Part shown: positions 27,951 through 37,177 of the stretch, in pieces | Layout of the letters: every line of letters starts with the position of its first letter | Numbering within the stretch: the stretch's first letter is position 1 | Source of the DNA: Bacillota bacterium | GTDB lineage: Bacteria; Bacillota; Clostridia; Christensenellales; CAG-138 | DNA length: 64,000 nt | NCBI GenBank assembly: GCA_023390655.1 | Contig: JAEWCL010000015.1 | Coordinates: 1 to 64,000, forward strand | Reading direction: 5' to 3' | Program-made: the position numbers and the translations under genes | The notes under the pieces: generated by a model | What the model saw: only the letters and a program-made list of their open reading frames with translations | What the model was told of the DNA's origin: nothing | Database searches by the model: none

Positions 27951-28016
27951 GGGTGTCAAACGCAGTGCGTCTGCTAGATCAGAATATAAGCCACAAAAAA
28001 TCCTGCGCCGTTTGAT
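27951..28016. repeat. imperfect inverted repeat between array members 5 and 4
   Basis: TCAAACGCAG (27956-27965) and CTGCGCCGTTTGA (28001-28013) pair over most of their length around a long loop. It is weaker than the other array hairpins but in the same position, downstream of a hydrolase gene. Confidence 0.4.
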
Positions 28017-28073
28017 AAGATGCAGTTTTTTTTAGAAAGGTTACCCTGATCAACAGAGGGAAGAATATGATTA

Positions 28074-29915
28074 TCAAACCATTCTGGAAAAACCGCCAAG
28101 CAATGTCCAGCTGACAAGGAGTGCAGAGATCAGTGCACCTAGATACACACGACCTGTCTTTCTGTTGAAGAAGGTGGAAACTGCTGCAACAATAGCCATA
28201 ATGAAGGGTACCGCCCAGAAAAAAGCATACATTGAGCCAGCGAAGGATGGTAGCCCAGCACTGGCTTTGAGCCCGGCAGGGCCAAGCCAGATTCCCCAAA
28301 TCAGGTACCATGGTGACAGTATTGCGACGTTAATCATCACTTCCTTAGCTATGCTCAGATTGCCCGATGCAGGCCGGAGCGTGCCAAACAGGTTAACCTG
28401 CATAACGATATAAGACAGTGCAAATGGAATAAAATACCTCAGGACACGTAAAATACGTACAATGTTAAGCTCACGAAAACTAGTATTCCAAACACGTACA
28501 TCCACAAGCGTCCAACGATACTGCACTGCTAGCAGCGCATAAATCGTAAAGACCATTACAAATGCAAGTAAGAGCGTTTTTGCAATGCTAACAATGTTCT
28601 TTCCCTTTTCATAAGCTAAGCCGGCGCTTGCAAGCGTCAAACGGTCTGCCTTTTTGGTTAGTACCCAGCAGACCACTAAAATAATAATCGTTACCCCGGC
28701 AACTATTAATGTCCAGCTAAGTGTAGAGTTTGCACGCTGGATATTCCAAAACTCAGATTTCAACCACGCAGTAATATTATTACTGGTTCCGAAGAAATAG
28801 AGTGCGGGTCCTACTAACGCAGTGACGATCGCAAAGATCCACCAGCGTTTCCCCTTTGTGCCCTTATATTCCGGCATTTGGATGCAAATTGTCGAGAAGA
28901 AAGGAGTTGCAAGCAGGATACTTCCTAAAGGTAGCAACATAGCAATTAATGCAAACAAAGCAATACTGGTTCCGAAATATCGCCATAGCCAAATCTGGCT
29001 ATCCGGAGCGATTTCACTGGGTGCTTTCATCGAATTCTGAACGAAGTCAACGCAGACTGATATAACGCCCTTATTAAGATACTCTAAATTGTGAATGACA
29101 GGCGTCTGGTAATTCATGCGCGCGTTATTCTCCGCGTAAGAGCCATATACCTTTCCAGATTCAAATTCCGCCGTGCTTTCCAGGCCGCAAAAATATGCTA
29201 CCCCAGAGTGATTAAAGGCGTCACCATCGTCACGTCCGGTAACAATTAAAATATTAATATTATTTTCATCATTTGCGAAAGGCAGAACTTTTTCATCTTC
29301 TGCAGCCTGTGGTCCTGCGCTTTTATCGGATGCTTTTGGGCCAAGATTCGTATTGTCAGACTTGACGCCACAATCAGCCGCAGTAACACCCATTAGCACG
29401 AGCCCCTTGTACCATTCCAAGTGATTATGCGCGGAACGAATCGCTCCAATGCCACCCATTGAGTGGCCGCCAGCCATAATGTTATCCTTATCTACAAAAG
29501 ATAGATTGCGTAGATATTCGGCGGCTTCGTCTGTGCCTAACGAATCGAATGCGCCGGTGAAGGCTGTGCTTCCAAGTGATTTTCCTTGCCCCCTCATATC
29601 AGCATTGAATACGACGTATCCCCGGCGTGCAAGTTCATTGGGAATTGCCGAGTATTTCTCGCAGTCGCCATCATTACCATGCATGAACAACACAGCCGGC
29701 GCTGGCGTTTCGCTAGTGGCATTTTGGGGTATAAACAATCTTCCATGTAGTAATGATCCGTCAAGGCTACTTGTGTAATAGACATCTTGCACTTGCGTTG
29801 ACCCGCCATGCCTGTCAATGATTGCAGCAATACCAATACCGACAATGAAAACACCTAATGCAATCAGTAACAAAAGCCATGATTTTGCGCTACTTTTGCG
29901 AGCTTTTTTTCCCAT
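28074..29915 (-). CDS. Membrane alpha/beta hydrolase, array member 5
   Basis: A 613-residue paralogue starting at ATG 29915 (GGGGGG seven bases before). N-terminal helix about 12-33; hydrolase domain with AVLFMHGNDGDCEKYSAI, DMRGQGKS, nucleophile S152 in AGGHSMGGIGA, a candidate Asp in VTGRDDGD and a His in TPVIHNLEYL. These motifs are closer to ordinary serine hydrolases of the dienelactone/lysophospholipase kind than those of its siblings. The C-terminal half holds about eight membrane helices with RVYLGALISALLVSWTLL, the array's shared terminal motif. Confidence 0.85.
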   Translation of the reverse strand: MGKKARKSSAKSWLLLLIALGVFIVGIGIAAIIDRHGGSTQVQDVYYTSSLDGSLLHGRLFIPQNATSETPAPAVLFMHGNDGDCEKYSAIPNELARRGYVVFNADMRGQGKSLGSTAFTGAFDSLGTDEAAEYLRNLSFVDKDNIMAGGHSMGGIGAIRSAHNHLEWYKGLVLMGVTAADCGVKSDNTNLGPKASDKSAGPQAAEDEKVLPFANDENNINILIVTGRDDGDAFNHSGVAYFCGLESTAEFESGKVYGSYAENNARMNYQTPVIHNLEYLNKGVISVCVDFVQNSMKAPSEIAPDSQIWLWRYFGTSIALFALIAMLLPLGSILLATPFFSTICIQMPEYKGTKGKRWWIFAIVTALVGPALYFFGTSNNITAWLKSEFWNIQRANSTLSWTLIVAGVTIIILVVCWVLTKKADRLTLASAGLAYEKGKNIVSIAKTLLLAFVMVFTIYALLAVQYRWTLVDVRVWNTSFRELNIVRILRVLRYFIPFALSYIVMQVNLFGTLRPASGNLSIAKEVMINVAILSPWYLIWGIWLGPAGLKASAGLPSFAGSMYAFFWAVPFIMAIVAAVSTFFNRKTGRVYLGALISALLVSWTLLGGFSRMV

Positions 29916-30510
29916 CTTAGAACCCCCCAATCAATTATTTATTATTTGCGCTATGTCGCAAAAAGTGGTTTTATCCAGCGAGCAGGTTCCGACTGGGCAG
30001 TAGAGTTATCCGTTGAGTTCCGCCCCACGGATTTCAAACTAGTATTTAGCAATAATCTGTGGTGTATCGTTAGTTATTGCGTCTATCTTTGCATTGACTA
30101 TCCTCTCATTTGTTTCTTCCCTATTTTCTGCCTCCCTCTTTTATTTTTATGATTTATCCCTTTGAATCAGCAAAGCGAGGTAGCAACGGCGCGCGCTAAG
30201 CAGTCAAAGAGTTGACCAAAGTAAAAGCGCCTGTCTCCAGCTTACCACCGCTTCCGTCCCATATCCGGCCTTTCACTCCCCGGACCCAAAGGGATAATCA
30301 TATATTATTATCTTTGCCGGCAGCCTAAGAAGAGGGTATTTACGTCTGTGACACTACTGGCGGTTGGTGTATTTCCCGCTATGGGGCCACCCACGACACA
30401 CTTCGGGAACATCTCCGATATATGGCAATTTCATTCTTTGCATTGCTTCGGATCGAAGATGTTCCCGACTCTCGGCTTATCATGTCCGCTTTGGCAAATC
30501 GCTCATGAAT
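29916..30510. other. non-coding gap between array members 6 and 5
   Basis: About 595 bases without a credible gene. It contains a 16-bp inverted repeat with one mismatch, arms 30404-30419 and 30452-30467, loop 32 bases, lying 44 bases after the stop of member 6. No U-run follows on the minus strand. I see no clear promoter, although member 5 would need one if each gene is its own unit. Confidence 0.6.
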
Positions 30511-32634
30511 TTACCTGCCTAAGAAATTCGAAATCCAGGTTTGTCCATAGAACACGTTGGGATGCAACCCGCAAGCGGAAATCAATGACCAACTCAGAAG
30601 CAACGCGTTAACAGACGCTCCAAGCCATATGCTGTTTGTAAGGAGATACATTTTTCTGGTAATATAGACAGTGACCGGTACTATCAAGAGGAAACCATAG
30701 GAGGAAATAAAGCTGCTGATCATTACGTCGCTGCTGGCAAGGCTAATATAATTTATAAGGCACAGCAGCCATACTCCCAGAGAATTCACAATTACAGTAA
30801 TGGCAGTATCTTTCCACTGGGGAATATCTGCGCGAACAGAATAGTTGATCGATGCACCAATGGCAAGAAAGCTTGGGAACATCAAGATCGCGTAGCGCCA
30901 CGTCCAACCCCAGTATTCAGCGCGCACCTCAGAGAACGAGGCCATCCAGCATCTGTAATCTAAATCAAAGAGGTATTCAAGCAGTACAAGGGAAAAATAG
31001 GCCACGGCAATCATTATCACAGAGGCGAGCACAGTTTTGAGTATGTTGACAGGCCTCATTTTGAAATTGAGTACGGCGAGCTTGCTTTGGCCAAGAACCT
31101 TTTTGTCGGATGCAGCGTAGGTGATAAGGAAAATGACCGATCCTATAGCGAGTATTGCAAGATAGAGTACCGTCAACCACCAGCTCGGAAACAGTGGTAA
31201 AAATCTGAATGAAGGCAGGCTGGGAGGATCCAATTTGTTTGTAGCATACATTGCAAAGAAGGTGAGAATTACCGCGACGGCACAGAAAATCCAATATTGC
31301 CTTTTGTTTGTATTCCCGCCCATAACTCGCTTTTCCGGAACGCAGGAGGCAAAAAACTTTGTCTTTACCAGGAGCCCTGCGATCGGGGCAAGCATAGCTA
31401 TCATGGCAAGCATAGCAACCAAAGTGAGCATTTCACGCCACAGATATATTATGTTTTTGTAATCCAGCGCCACAGTGCCCTGAGCACTTAGGTCGCCGCG
31501 GTTATACCCAAGAGTCTGTTCAATATATTTCACTGCATATTTCGCTGCCTGCACTGAGAAGAAGTTCTTGGAATGCGTCTCATTTATGAAGTTGAAAACA
31601 CGTACTGATCGGCTATCTATGCCGGCCTTCAAATCAGGATTCTCGGTACTGGAAGTTTCAAACAAAGAGCCTACAATGCTTCCGGTATGATTAGCAGTGT
31701 CAAGAACATACCATTTTTCTGCTTCTACTTCATCAGTAGTATGCCAGTATTCCTGGGATCTATCTCTATTGTCAAATGCGGGGACGTTATGATCCCATTT
31801 CCCCAAAATGATACCAAAGTTCGTCTGCAGATTTCGCAGAACATCATGTCCCGCAACTGTCACAGGTTTAAGGGAAATCACCAATCCTCCGTCGGTACCG
31901 AGCAAACAAATGGATTTGATCCTTGTGTTGTATTCCTCCCAGCAGATCTTCTCAAGAGTCTTATAATGTGCCAACTGATCTTTATTCAAGCGCTCTTCAG
32001 CAAGCTGTGCGGCGTTTTTTAAAATCTCTGCCTCGGTGAACTCCTGACCGAATGTATCGTGCAGTTTGTTAATCATTATGTCGTTATATGTGAAGTAACC
32101 GCAGTCAGCCGTGGCTGCAACCATTGCACGAAGCGCGCCCAGAGAGTGCCCCACTATACCTATGCGCGTTTTATCCACAATTTCGAGCGTGCGCAGATAA
32201 TTAACCGCATCCAATACGCCTGCGGAGCTGAAAACGCTAAATGAATCAGGATTCAAGCCGGAATCATCAACGTTTGGTTGCTCACTCATACCGGCTCCGA
32301 ATGCGGAAGGATTGAGAACAACATACCCCCTTCTTGCGAATTCCTCCGCTATACCCTGAGTAACTCCCTTGGCAACGCCTCCTCCATGAGCTATCACAAC
32401 CGCAGGAAGCTTATCGGTACTGTCTGTGCCGACCGGATAGTAGAGGTCGGCATCCACAGACGCACCGCGGGTGTCTATGGTGAGTCTGGTGATCTTGACC
32501 TGTCCTCCATCTGTTGAAATCAGATGTGCAAAGAAACCGCAGAGTAAAATGAAAATAATACATATTGCTAAAATTATTCTGCACCCGTTGCTTGTCTTTA
32601 GCGTTAATAACCTATTTTTTTGTATAGTCTCCAT
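30511..32634 (-). CDS. Membrane alpha/beta hydrolase, array member 6
   Basis: A 707-residue paralogue and the first of the array in transcription order; start at ATG 32634 with GGGGAAGG upstream. N-terminal helix about 18-40, hydrolase domain with AVVIAHGGGVAKGVTQG, nucleophile S164 in GIVGHSLGALRAM, candidate Asp in LGKWDHNVPAFD and His in NETHSKNFFS. The C-terminal part has about eight helices with LWREMLTLVAMLAM, RADIPQWKDTAITV, GVWLLCLINYI and TNSIWLGASVNALLLSWS. It is 278 bases downstream of the dihydroxyacetone kinase gene, in the same direction. Confidence 0.85.
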   Translation of the reverse strand: METIQKNRLLTLKTSNGCRIILAICIIFILLCGFFAHLISTDGGQVKITRLTIDTRGASVDADLYYPVGTDSTDKLPAVVIAHGGGVAKGVTQGIAEEFARRGYVVLNPSAFGAGMSEQPNVDDSGLNPDSFSVFSSAGVLDAVNYLRTLEIVDKTRIGIVGHSLGALRAMVAATADCGYFTYNDIMINKLHDTFGQEFTEAEILKNAAQLAEERLNKDQLAHYKTLEKICWEEYNTRIKSICLLGTDGGLVISLKPVTVAGHDVLRNLQTNFGIILGKWDHNVPAFDNRDRSQEYWHTTDEVEAEKWYVLDTANHTGSIVGSLFETSSTENPDLKAGIDSRSVRVFNFINETHSKNFFSVQAAKYAVKYIEQTLGYNRGDLSAQGTVALDYKNIIYLWREMLTLVAMLAMIAMLAPIAGLLVKTKFFASCVPEKRVMGGNTNKRQYWIFCAVAVILTFFAMYATNKLDPPSLPSFRFLPLFPSWWLTVLYLAILAIGSVIFLITYAASDKKVLGQSKLAVLNFKMRPVNILKTVLASVIMIAVAYFSLVLLEYLFDLDYRCWMASFSEVRAEYWGWTWRYAILMFPSFLAIGASINYSVRADIPQWKDTAITVIVNSLGVWLLCLINYISLASSDVMISSFISSYGFLLIVPVTVYITRKMYLLTNSIWLGASVNALLLSWSLISACGLHPNVFYGQTWISNFLGR

Positions 32635-32911
32635 TTTTGACAACCTTCCCCTTTTTAGATAAGGATAGAGATACGGAATTTGGAATCCCCATGAATCTGT
32701 GTTACACCGGATTTTCGTGCGACCTTGCCATTTCTTGCAGATTTACCTCTTTCCTTCTTGCTGATAAGCCGTTTAAGAGAATAAGTGTCCCGCCCTCTTC
32801 TCGCCCCAACTATTGGATAATATTATGAAAAAATCACCATCCAAAGCGTACGGCGCGGCCTCCGGACGCACAAGCTGCGTTCTCTCACAGCTCCCGTCCG
32901 TCTCATAAACG

Positions 32912-34678
32912 TTACGATATACTTGTCTGAAGCGCATCCGTGATGTCGGTAAAAACCACTCCCAACCCATATGCACCAGCATCAGGATATCCCAAGCTGC
33001 GCTCTCCCACAGCTCCGGCTCTTCCCATGCGCGCCACGATATTCTTTGTTTTCTCTGCGCCCTCCGTAGCGGCAGACGCGCCCGCTCTGAACGCTTGTGT
33101 AAAACCTTCAGCATTCGCGGCACAGATTCTCCACGCATCAGCACATGGCGCCAGGGCATCAATCAGAGTTTTATCGCCTACAACAGCGCCTCGTCCAAAA
33201 GATCGCTTCCCGGTAGATTGGATTCCCATTACCGCTGACTGTAGAAGCGCCGCGAAATCTGCCACTTTCAATGATGTGCGCTCACCCGCGAATTTTCCTG
33301 CCGAACGAAAGGCCGATCCCCAAATAGGTCCAGAGGCGCCCCCACAGTGCTCCATAAGCACCAGTGAACAGGCGTCTAAAAAGCTGCCAATATTCTTAGA
33401 TTGCGCGATTATAGTTTTCCACTCCCGCTTAAGTTGCCTAAACCCTTTCGCAACACTCATGCCAAAGTCACCGTCGCCCGCATAGGAATCCATTTCACAG
33501 AAAAGCACCTCGTTTTTAATGATAGAATCACTCATAACGTCGACGATATAGATCATGTTTTCCAGTGTCAATTCATCACCAATAATTCCAAAAGAGTCGG
33601 GGGTTTCTACTGTAAAACAATATTCTGCGTCCTTTTGCCCTTCTGTGAAAAAGTCGCGATACTCAATGTCATCCTCCGCCCCCGAAATATTAAGGGCAAG
33701 TGATTCGCATGGTGCGTTCAGGAATGCTTCCAGTTCATCGTCTAGTCTCAAAATAGATACAGAGGCGCCGGCCATATCAATGCTGGTCATAAAGTTTCCA
33801 ACGAAACTGCGCGTCACCGTGACGCCTTTCTCATAGAGTTCGCGGATGACCTCTTTGTTTAGCACATATAACTCCATAAGTGGCGTGGCGCCAAATCCAT
33901 TAATAAGAATGGCTGCTCTTGTGCCTTTATCCGCTTCGAACTTTAATTCATCGCAAAGCGATACCAACATGCGTCCAGCCAACTCCCGGGCACTCACGAT
34001 CTTTTCTCTGCGAATGCCCGGCTCACCATGGATACCTACGCCATATTCCATTTCCATCTCGCCCAACTCAAAAGTAGGACTTCCTTTGGCAGGCACGGTG
34101 CAAGAGGTAAGAGCAATCCCTATGCTTTTAACGTTTGATATTACTTTCTCCGCGACTCTTTTCACCTCAGGTAAACTTAGGCCCTGTTCCGCCGCGGCTC
34201 CCACGATTTTATGCACAAACACGGTGCCTGCGACTCCACGTCGTCCAACGGTATAGAGGCTATCATTTACGGCGACATCGTCATCCACTTTAACGTAATC
34301 CACCGACAACCCGTCTTCTTGAGCCATATGCAAGGCATTTTTAAAGTTCATCATATCTCCGCTATAATTCTTGATGATGAGCAATGTTCCCTTGTCGCCG
34401 GCTGTCCCCCGAATTGCCTGGTATACTTGAATCTGCGTTGGAGAGGCGAATACGTCGCCGCAGACTGCCGCATCCAACAATCCCTTGCCAATGAACCCAG
34501 CATGAGCTGGCTCATGCCCGCTCCCGCCTCCGCTGATAAGGGTTACCTTAGATTTATCCATTCGCTTTTTTAAGATTAGCTTATATTTGCTGTTTAGCGA
34601 TAACCTATTGTCAGCGAAAATGATGCCGCTACACATATCGGAAACAATATGCTTGGGATCGTTAATTATCTTTTTCAT
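32912..34678 (-). CDS. dhaKL: Dihydroxyacetone kinase, DhaK-DhaL fusion
   Basis: Cytoplasmic kinase converting dihydroxyacetone to dihydroxyacetone phosphate. The 588 residues run from ATG 34678, one base after the gldA stop with AAGGGCGG before it. The DhaK part (1 to about 330) has LISGGGSGHEPAHAGFIGKG and the substrate-binding His217 in GVGIHGEPG. The DhaL part (about 380-588) has the ATP/metal motif DSYAGDGDFGMS and HCGGASGPIWGSAF, and ends in a GERSLGYPDAGAYG motif. The single-chain form without DhaM implies ATP rather than phosphoenolpyruvate as phosphate donor. Coupled with gldA it makes a glycerol-oxidation route. Confidence 0.95.
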   Translation of the reverse strand: MKKIINDPKHIVSDMCSGIIFADNRLSLNSKYKLILKKRMDKSKVTLISGGGSGHEPAHAGFIGKGLLDAAVCGDVFASPTQIQVYQAIRGTAGDKGTLLIIKNYSGDMMNFKNALHMAQEDGLSVDYVKVDDDVAVNDSLYTVGRRGVAGTVFVHKIVGAAAEQGLSLPEVKRVAEKVISNVKSIGIALTSCTVPAKGSPTFELGEMEMEYGVGIHGEPGIRREKIVSARELAGRMLVSLCDELKFEADKGTRAAILINGFGATPLMELYVLNKEVIRELYEKGVTVTRSFVGNFMTSIDMAGASVSILRLDDELEAFLNAPCESLALNISGAEDDIEYRDFFTEGQKDAEYCFTVETPDSFGIIGDELTLENMIYIVDVMSDSIIKNEVLFCEMDSYAGDGDFGMSVAKGFRQLKREWKTIIAQSKNIGSFLDACSLVLMEHCGGASGPIWGSAFRSAGKFAGERTSLKVADFAALLQSAVMGIQSTGKRSFGRGAVVGDKTLIDALAPCADAWRICAANAEGFTQAFRAGASAATEGAEKTKNIVARMGRAGAVGERSLGYPDAGAYGLGVVFTDITDALQTSIS

Positions 34679-34679
34679 G

Positions 34680-35813
34680 TTACCGCCCTTCAGCTTTGTA
34701 AGCGCTGCCCAGCTTATCAGCCACGACAATTGCAGCCGCAACTGCATCCGATGTAATTGGGAACGGCATTGAATGCACCGATTCTTCCTGAATGCAGGCC
34801 TTTTCCGCAACCGCTTTCAGTTCTTCCGGCGTGATGCTTTCTATGCCGATATCAGACAGGCATAGGGGAAGCCCAACGGACCGGCAGAAACACAATACTT
34901 CTTGTATTTCTTCTATAGGCGCGTTTTCCAGCACCAGCTGCGTAAGGGTTCCAAACGCGACCTTTTCACCATGATAATACTTGTGCGTTCCCTCCATTAG
35001 GGTCAGACCGTCGTGTATGGCATGTGCCGCTGCGAGACCGCCGCTTTCAAATCCAAGGCCGGAAAGAAGAATGTTTGCTTCCACAATATTTTCCAGCGCG
35101 GCGGAAACCTGCTTACCTTCGCAGGATGCCTTTGCTTTTATGCCGTCGGCGAGTAACGTCTTATAGCAGAGCTCAGCCAATGCCAATGCTGTATTGGTTC
35201 CTTTGGCGGGCGAAGCCAATCCCTCGCGCGCTCCGCAAGGCAGGCCCGCATTTACATTTGAAAAGCTGCGCGAAGTGGCACGCGCCTCAAAATAGGTGGA
35301 TAGAGCGTCACCCATTCCAGACACCAGAAATCTTACCGGCGCATTGGCAATTATGGTAGTGTCAACGAGAACTACACTCGGACTCTGTTTAAAATAGGCG
35401 TAATCATCAAAGGCTCCGTCTTCGGTATACAGTACGGCCGAGTGACTGGTGGGCGCGTCGGTAGCCGCAATTGTAGGCACGATGATGAGCGCATCGCCCT
35501 CCGCAACACATTTGGCGGTATCTATTGCCTTGCCACCGCCCAAACCGATCGTGCAGGCACACATGTTTTCTCTGGCGATTTTCTGTAAACGCTCTATTTC
35601 CTGACGAGAGCATTCTCCACGGAAGCCACTTGCCACAAATTTAATGTTAAATCGTTTTGAAGTGGCTTCTAGTTGATCTTTTACACGTACCACATCATCA
35701 GGATGTGCAATCAAAAGGGCGGACTTTCCAAAAGTGTTTACAAAATATCCAAGATTCAGAATTTCATTTTCGCCTTGAACGTATTTCGTGGGACAGATAA
35801 ATGCTTTTCTCAT
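34680..35813 (-). CDS. gldA: Glycerol dehydrogenase, Zn/Fe-dependent
   Basis: NAD-linked oxidation of glycerol to dihydroxyacetone, 377 residues of the iron-containing alcohol dehydrogenase superfamily. NAD-binding motif TIGLGGGKAIDTAK and PTIAATDAPTSHSAVLYT are present. Metal ligands are the Asp of GMGDALSTYFEA and the His residues of AAHAIHDGL and YYHGEKVAFG. It is first of the gldA-dhaKL pair and divergent from the PocR-type regulator across 255 bases. AAGGAG lies ten bases before the ATG. Confidence 0.95.
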   Translation of the reverse strand: MRKAFICPTKYVQGENEILNLGYFVNTFGKSALLIAHPDDVVRVKDQLEATSKRFNIKFVASGFRGECSRQEIERLQKIARENMCACTIGLGGGKAIDTAKCVAEGDALIIVPTIAATDAPTSHSAVLYTEDGAFDDYAYFKQSPSVVLVDTTIIANAPVRFLVSGMGDALSTYFEARATSRSFSNVNAGLPCGAREGLASPAKGTNTALALAELCYKTLLADGIKAKASCEGKQVSAALENIVEANILLSGLGFESGGLAAAHAIHDGLTLMEGTHKYYHGEKVAFGTLTQLVLENAPIEEIQEVLCFCRSVGLPLCLSDIGIESITPEELKAVAEKACIQEESVHSMPFPITSDAVAAAIVVADKLGSAYKAEGR

Positions 35814-35959
35814 GGTGTGATCACTCCTTATAAAACGAGAATTGATATGTTTGTGGTACTCTGATTGTGTTATAAATTATAATAATTCAAGCCAATTCTT
35901 ACATCGGAAATTAATGTTACTTTTTTGTACTTGTTGATGGTATTATTTTGATTGAAAAC

Positions 35960-35988
35960 TTGACAATTTGACTTTTTTGCATTATTAT
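35960..35988 (+). promoter_or_regulatory. promoter of the PocR-type regulator
   Basis: TTGACA (35960-35965), 17-base spacer, TATTAT (35983-35988), about 80 bases before the ATG. On the minus strand TATAAT/TATAAC boxes near 35870-35885 probably serve gldA, but their -35 spacing is poor. The whole divergent region is markedly AT-rich. Confidence 0.65.
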
Positions 35989-36068
35989 TAGCTTTGCTTA
36001 TAAGTCTCCGCGCTTACCTTGTGTTTGCTTATAAATCTTATACTTTGCCGCTTTAGGTGACAATATAC

Positions 36069-37109
36069 ATGAAATCAAGCTATTTAAATCTTAATAAAAT
36101 ATTGGACATTGGAAAGTGGCAAATGCTACAGGATTCCATTGCGTTGGTCACAAAGATGGCAATTATCACTGTGGATTCTATGGGGACGCCCATTACAACT
36201 CACAGTTATCCATGCAGGTTTTGCCAATTTGTTAGAAGTCAACCAGAGCTACGCGAATATTGCTTTAAGTGTGATTCACGAGGCGGACTGGAAGCCGTAC
36301 GCACTAATGCATCATATATTTATTTATGTCATTGCGGCATCGTTGACCTTGCTATTCCAATCGCTATAGATGGAAAGTACGTCGGAGCTATTTTGGCTGG
36401 TGAAATTCGTCTGCCTAAAGATGAAGAGAACAAACTTGAAAGAATACTATTGTCTCCATCCAAGGGCCTATTTGAAAATAGTGAAGTCAAGCAGATGTAT
36501 AATGAAATACCCAAAGCGACTTATGCCCAAGTGCAACAAATTGCGAAGATGCTATTTGACATGTCAAACTATATAGTGAAAGAGGCCATTCATAAAAATC
36601 TAATTTTGGAGATGTACGGTGAGATAGCCAGTCTCAATCAGGCGGATAATGAAAGCGCAATAACAAATGGATATCTTCCGCAAGCTATCCATTACGTGAA
36701 AAGCGCGATTGGTGGCGCAATTACAAGCGCCTATATAAGGCATGAGAAAATTCCAATACCAAAAAATACCGTTTTGTACCCGGCATTTGAATATATATAT
36801 AGTAACAAAGGTGCGAGTGTAACTCAAAAGCATATGGCAGATCTTTGCCATGTTAGTACTAGCCATTTTAGCAAATTGTTTTCCAAAGAGATTGGAGAGG
36901 GATTTTCGAACTTTATTTCTCGTTTAAAAGTACAATGGTCAAAGCAATTGCTTGAAAAGACGGATTTGACAATATCGCAGATAAGCGACGAAATGGGATT
37001 CAGCGATACCGGATACTTCATAAAGACATTTAAGAAGTATGAAACTATAACGCCAACTGCATATCGGAAATATTATATAGAAAAAGAGACGAAACAATTA
37101 CAGGACTAA
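36069..37109 (+). CDS. AraC-family regulator with PocR sensor domain
   Basis: A 346-residue transcription regulator. The N-terminal PocR domain (about 15-180) has the cysteine motif CRFCQFVRSQPELREYC-FKC and YLCHCGIVDLAIPI. PocR domains are known from regulators of propanediol and glycerol-type diol metabolism. Two AraC helix-turn-helices lie at the C-terminus (MADLCHVSTSHFSKLFSKEI and ISQISDEMGFSDTGYFIKTF). The start is ATG 36069, with AGGTG nine bases upstream, in preference to the in-frame GTG at 36057. It diverges from gldA-dhaKL and most likely controls them in response to glycerol or dihydroxyacetone. Confidence 0.88.
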   Translation: MKSSYLNLNKILDIGKWQMLQDSIALVTKMAIITVDSMGTPITTHSYPCRFCQFVRSQPELREYCFKCDSRGGLEAVRTNASYIYLCHCGIVDLAIPIAIDGKYVGAILAGEIRLPKDEENKLERILLSPSKGLFENSEVKQMYNEIPKATYAQVQQIAKMLFDMSNYIVKEAIHKNLILEMYGEIASLNQADNESAITNGYLPQAIHYVKSAIGGAITSAYIRHEKIPIPKNTVLYPAFEYIYSNKGASVTQKHMADLCHVSTSHFSKLFSKEIGEGFSNFISRLKVQWSKQLLEKTDLTISQISDEMGFSDTGYFIKTFKKYETITPTAYRKYYIEKETKQLQD

Positions 37110-37177
37110 TATCTCGCTTTGCGAGGACAATGCGTACTTAAAATCACGGTAAAATTGGGAGCGACGCAAGTGTTCTC

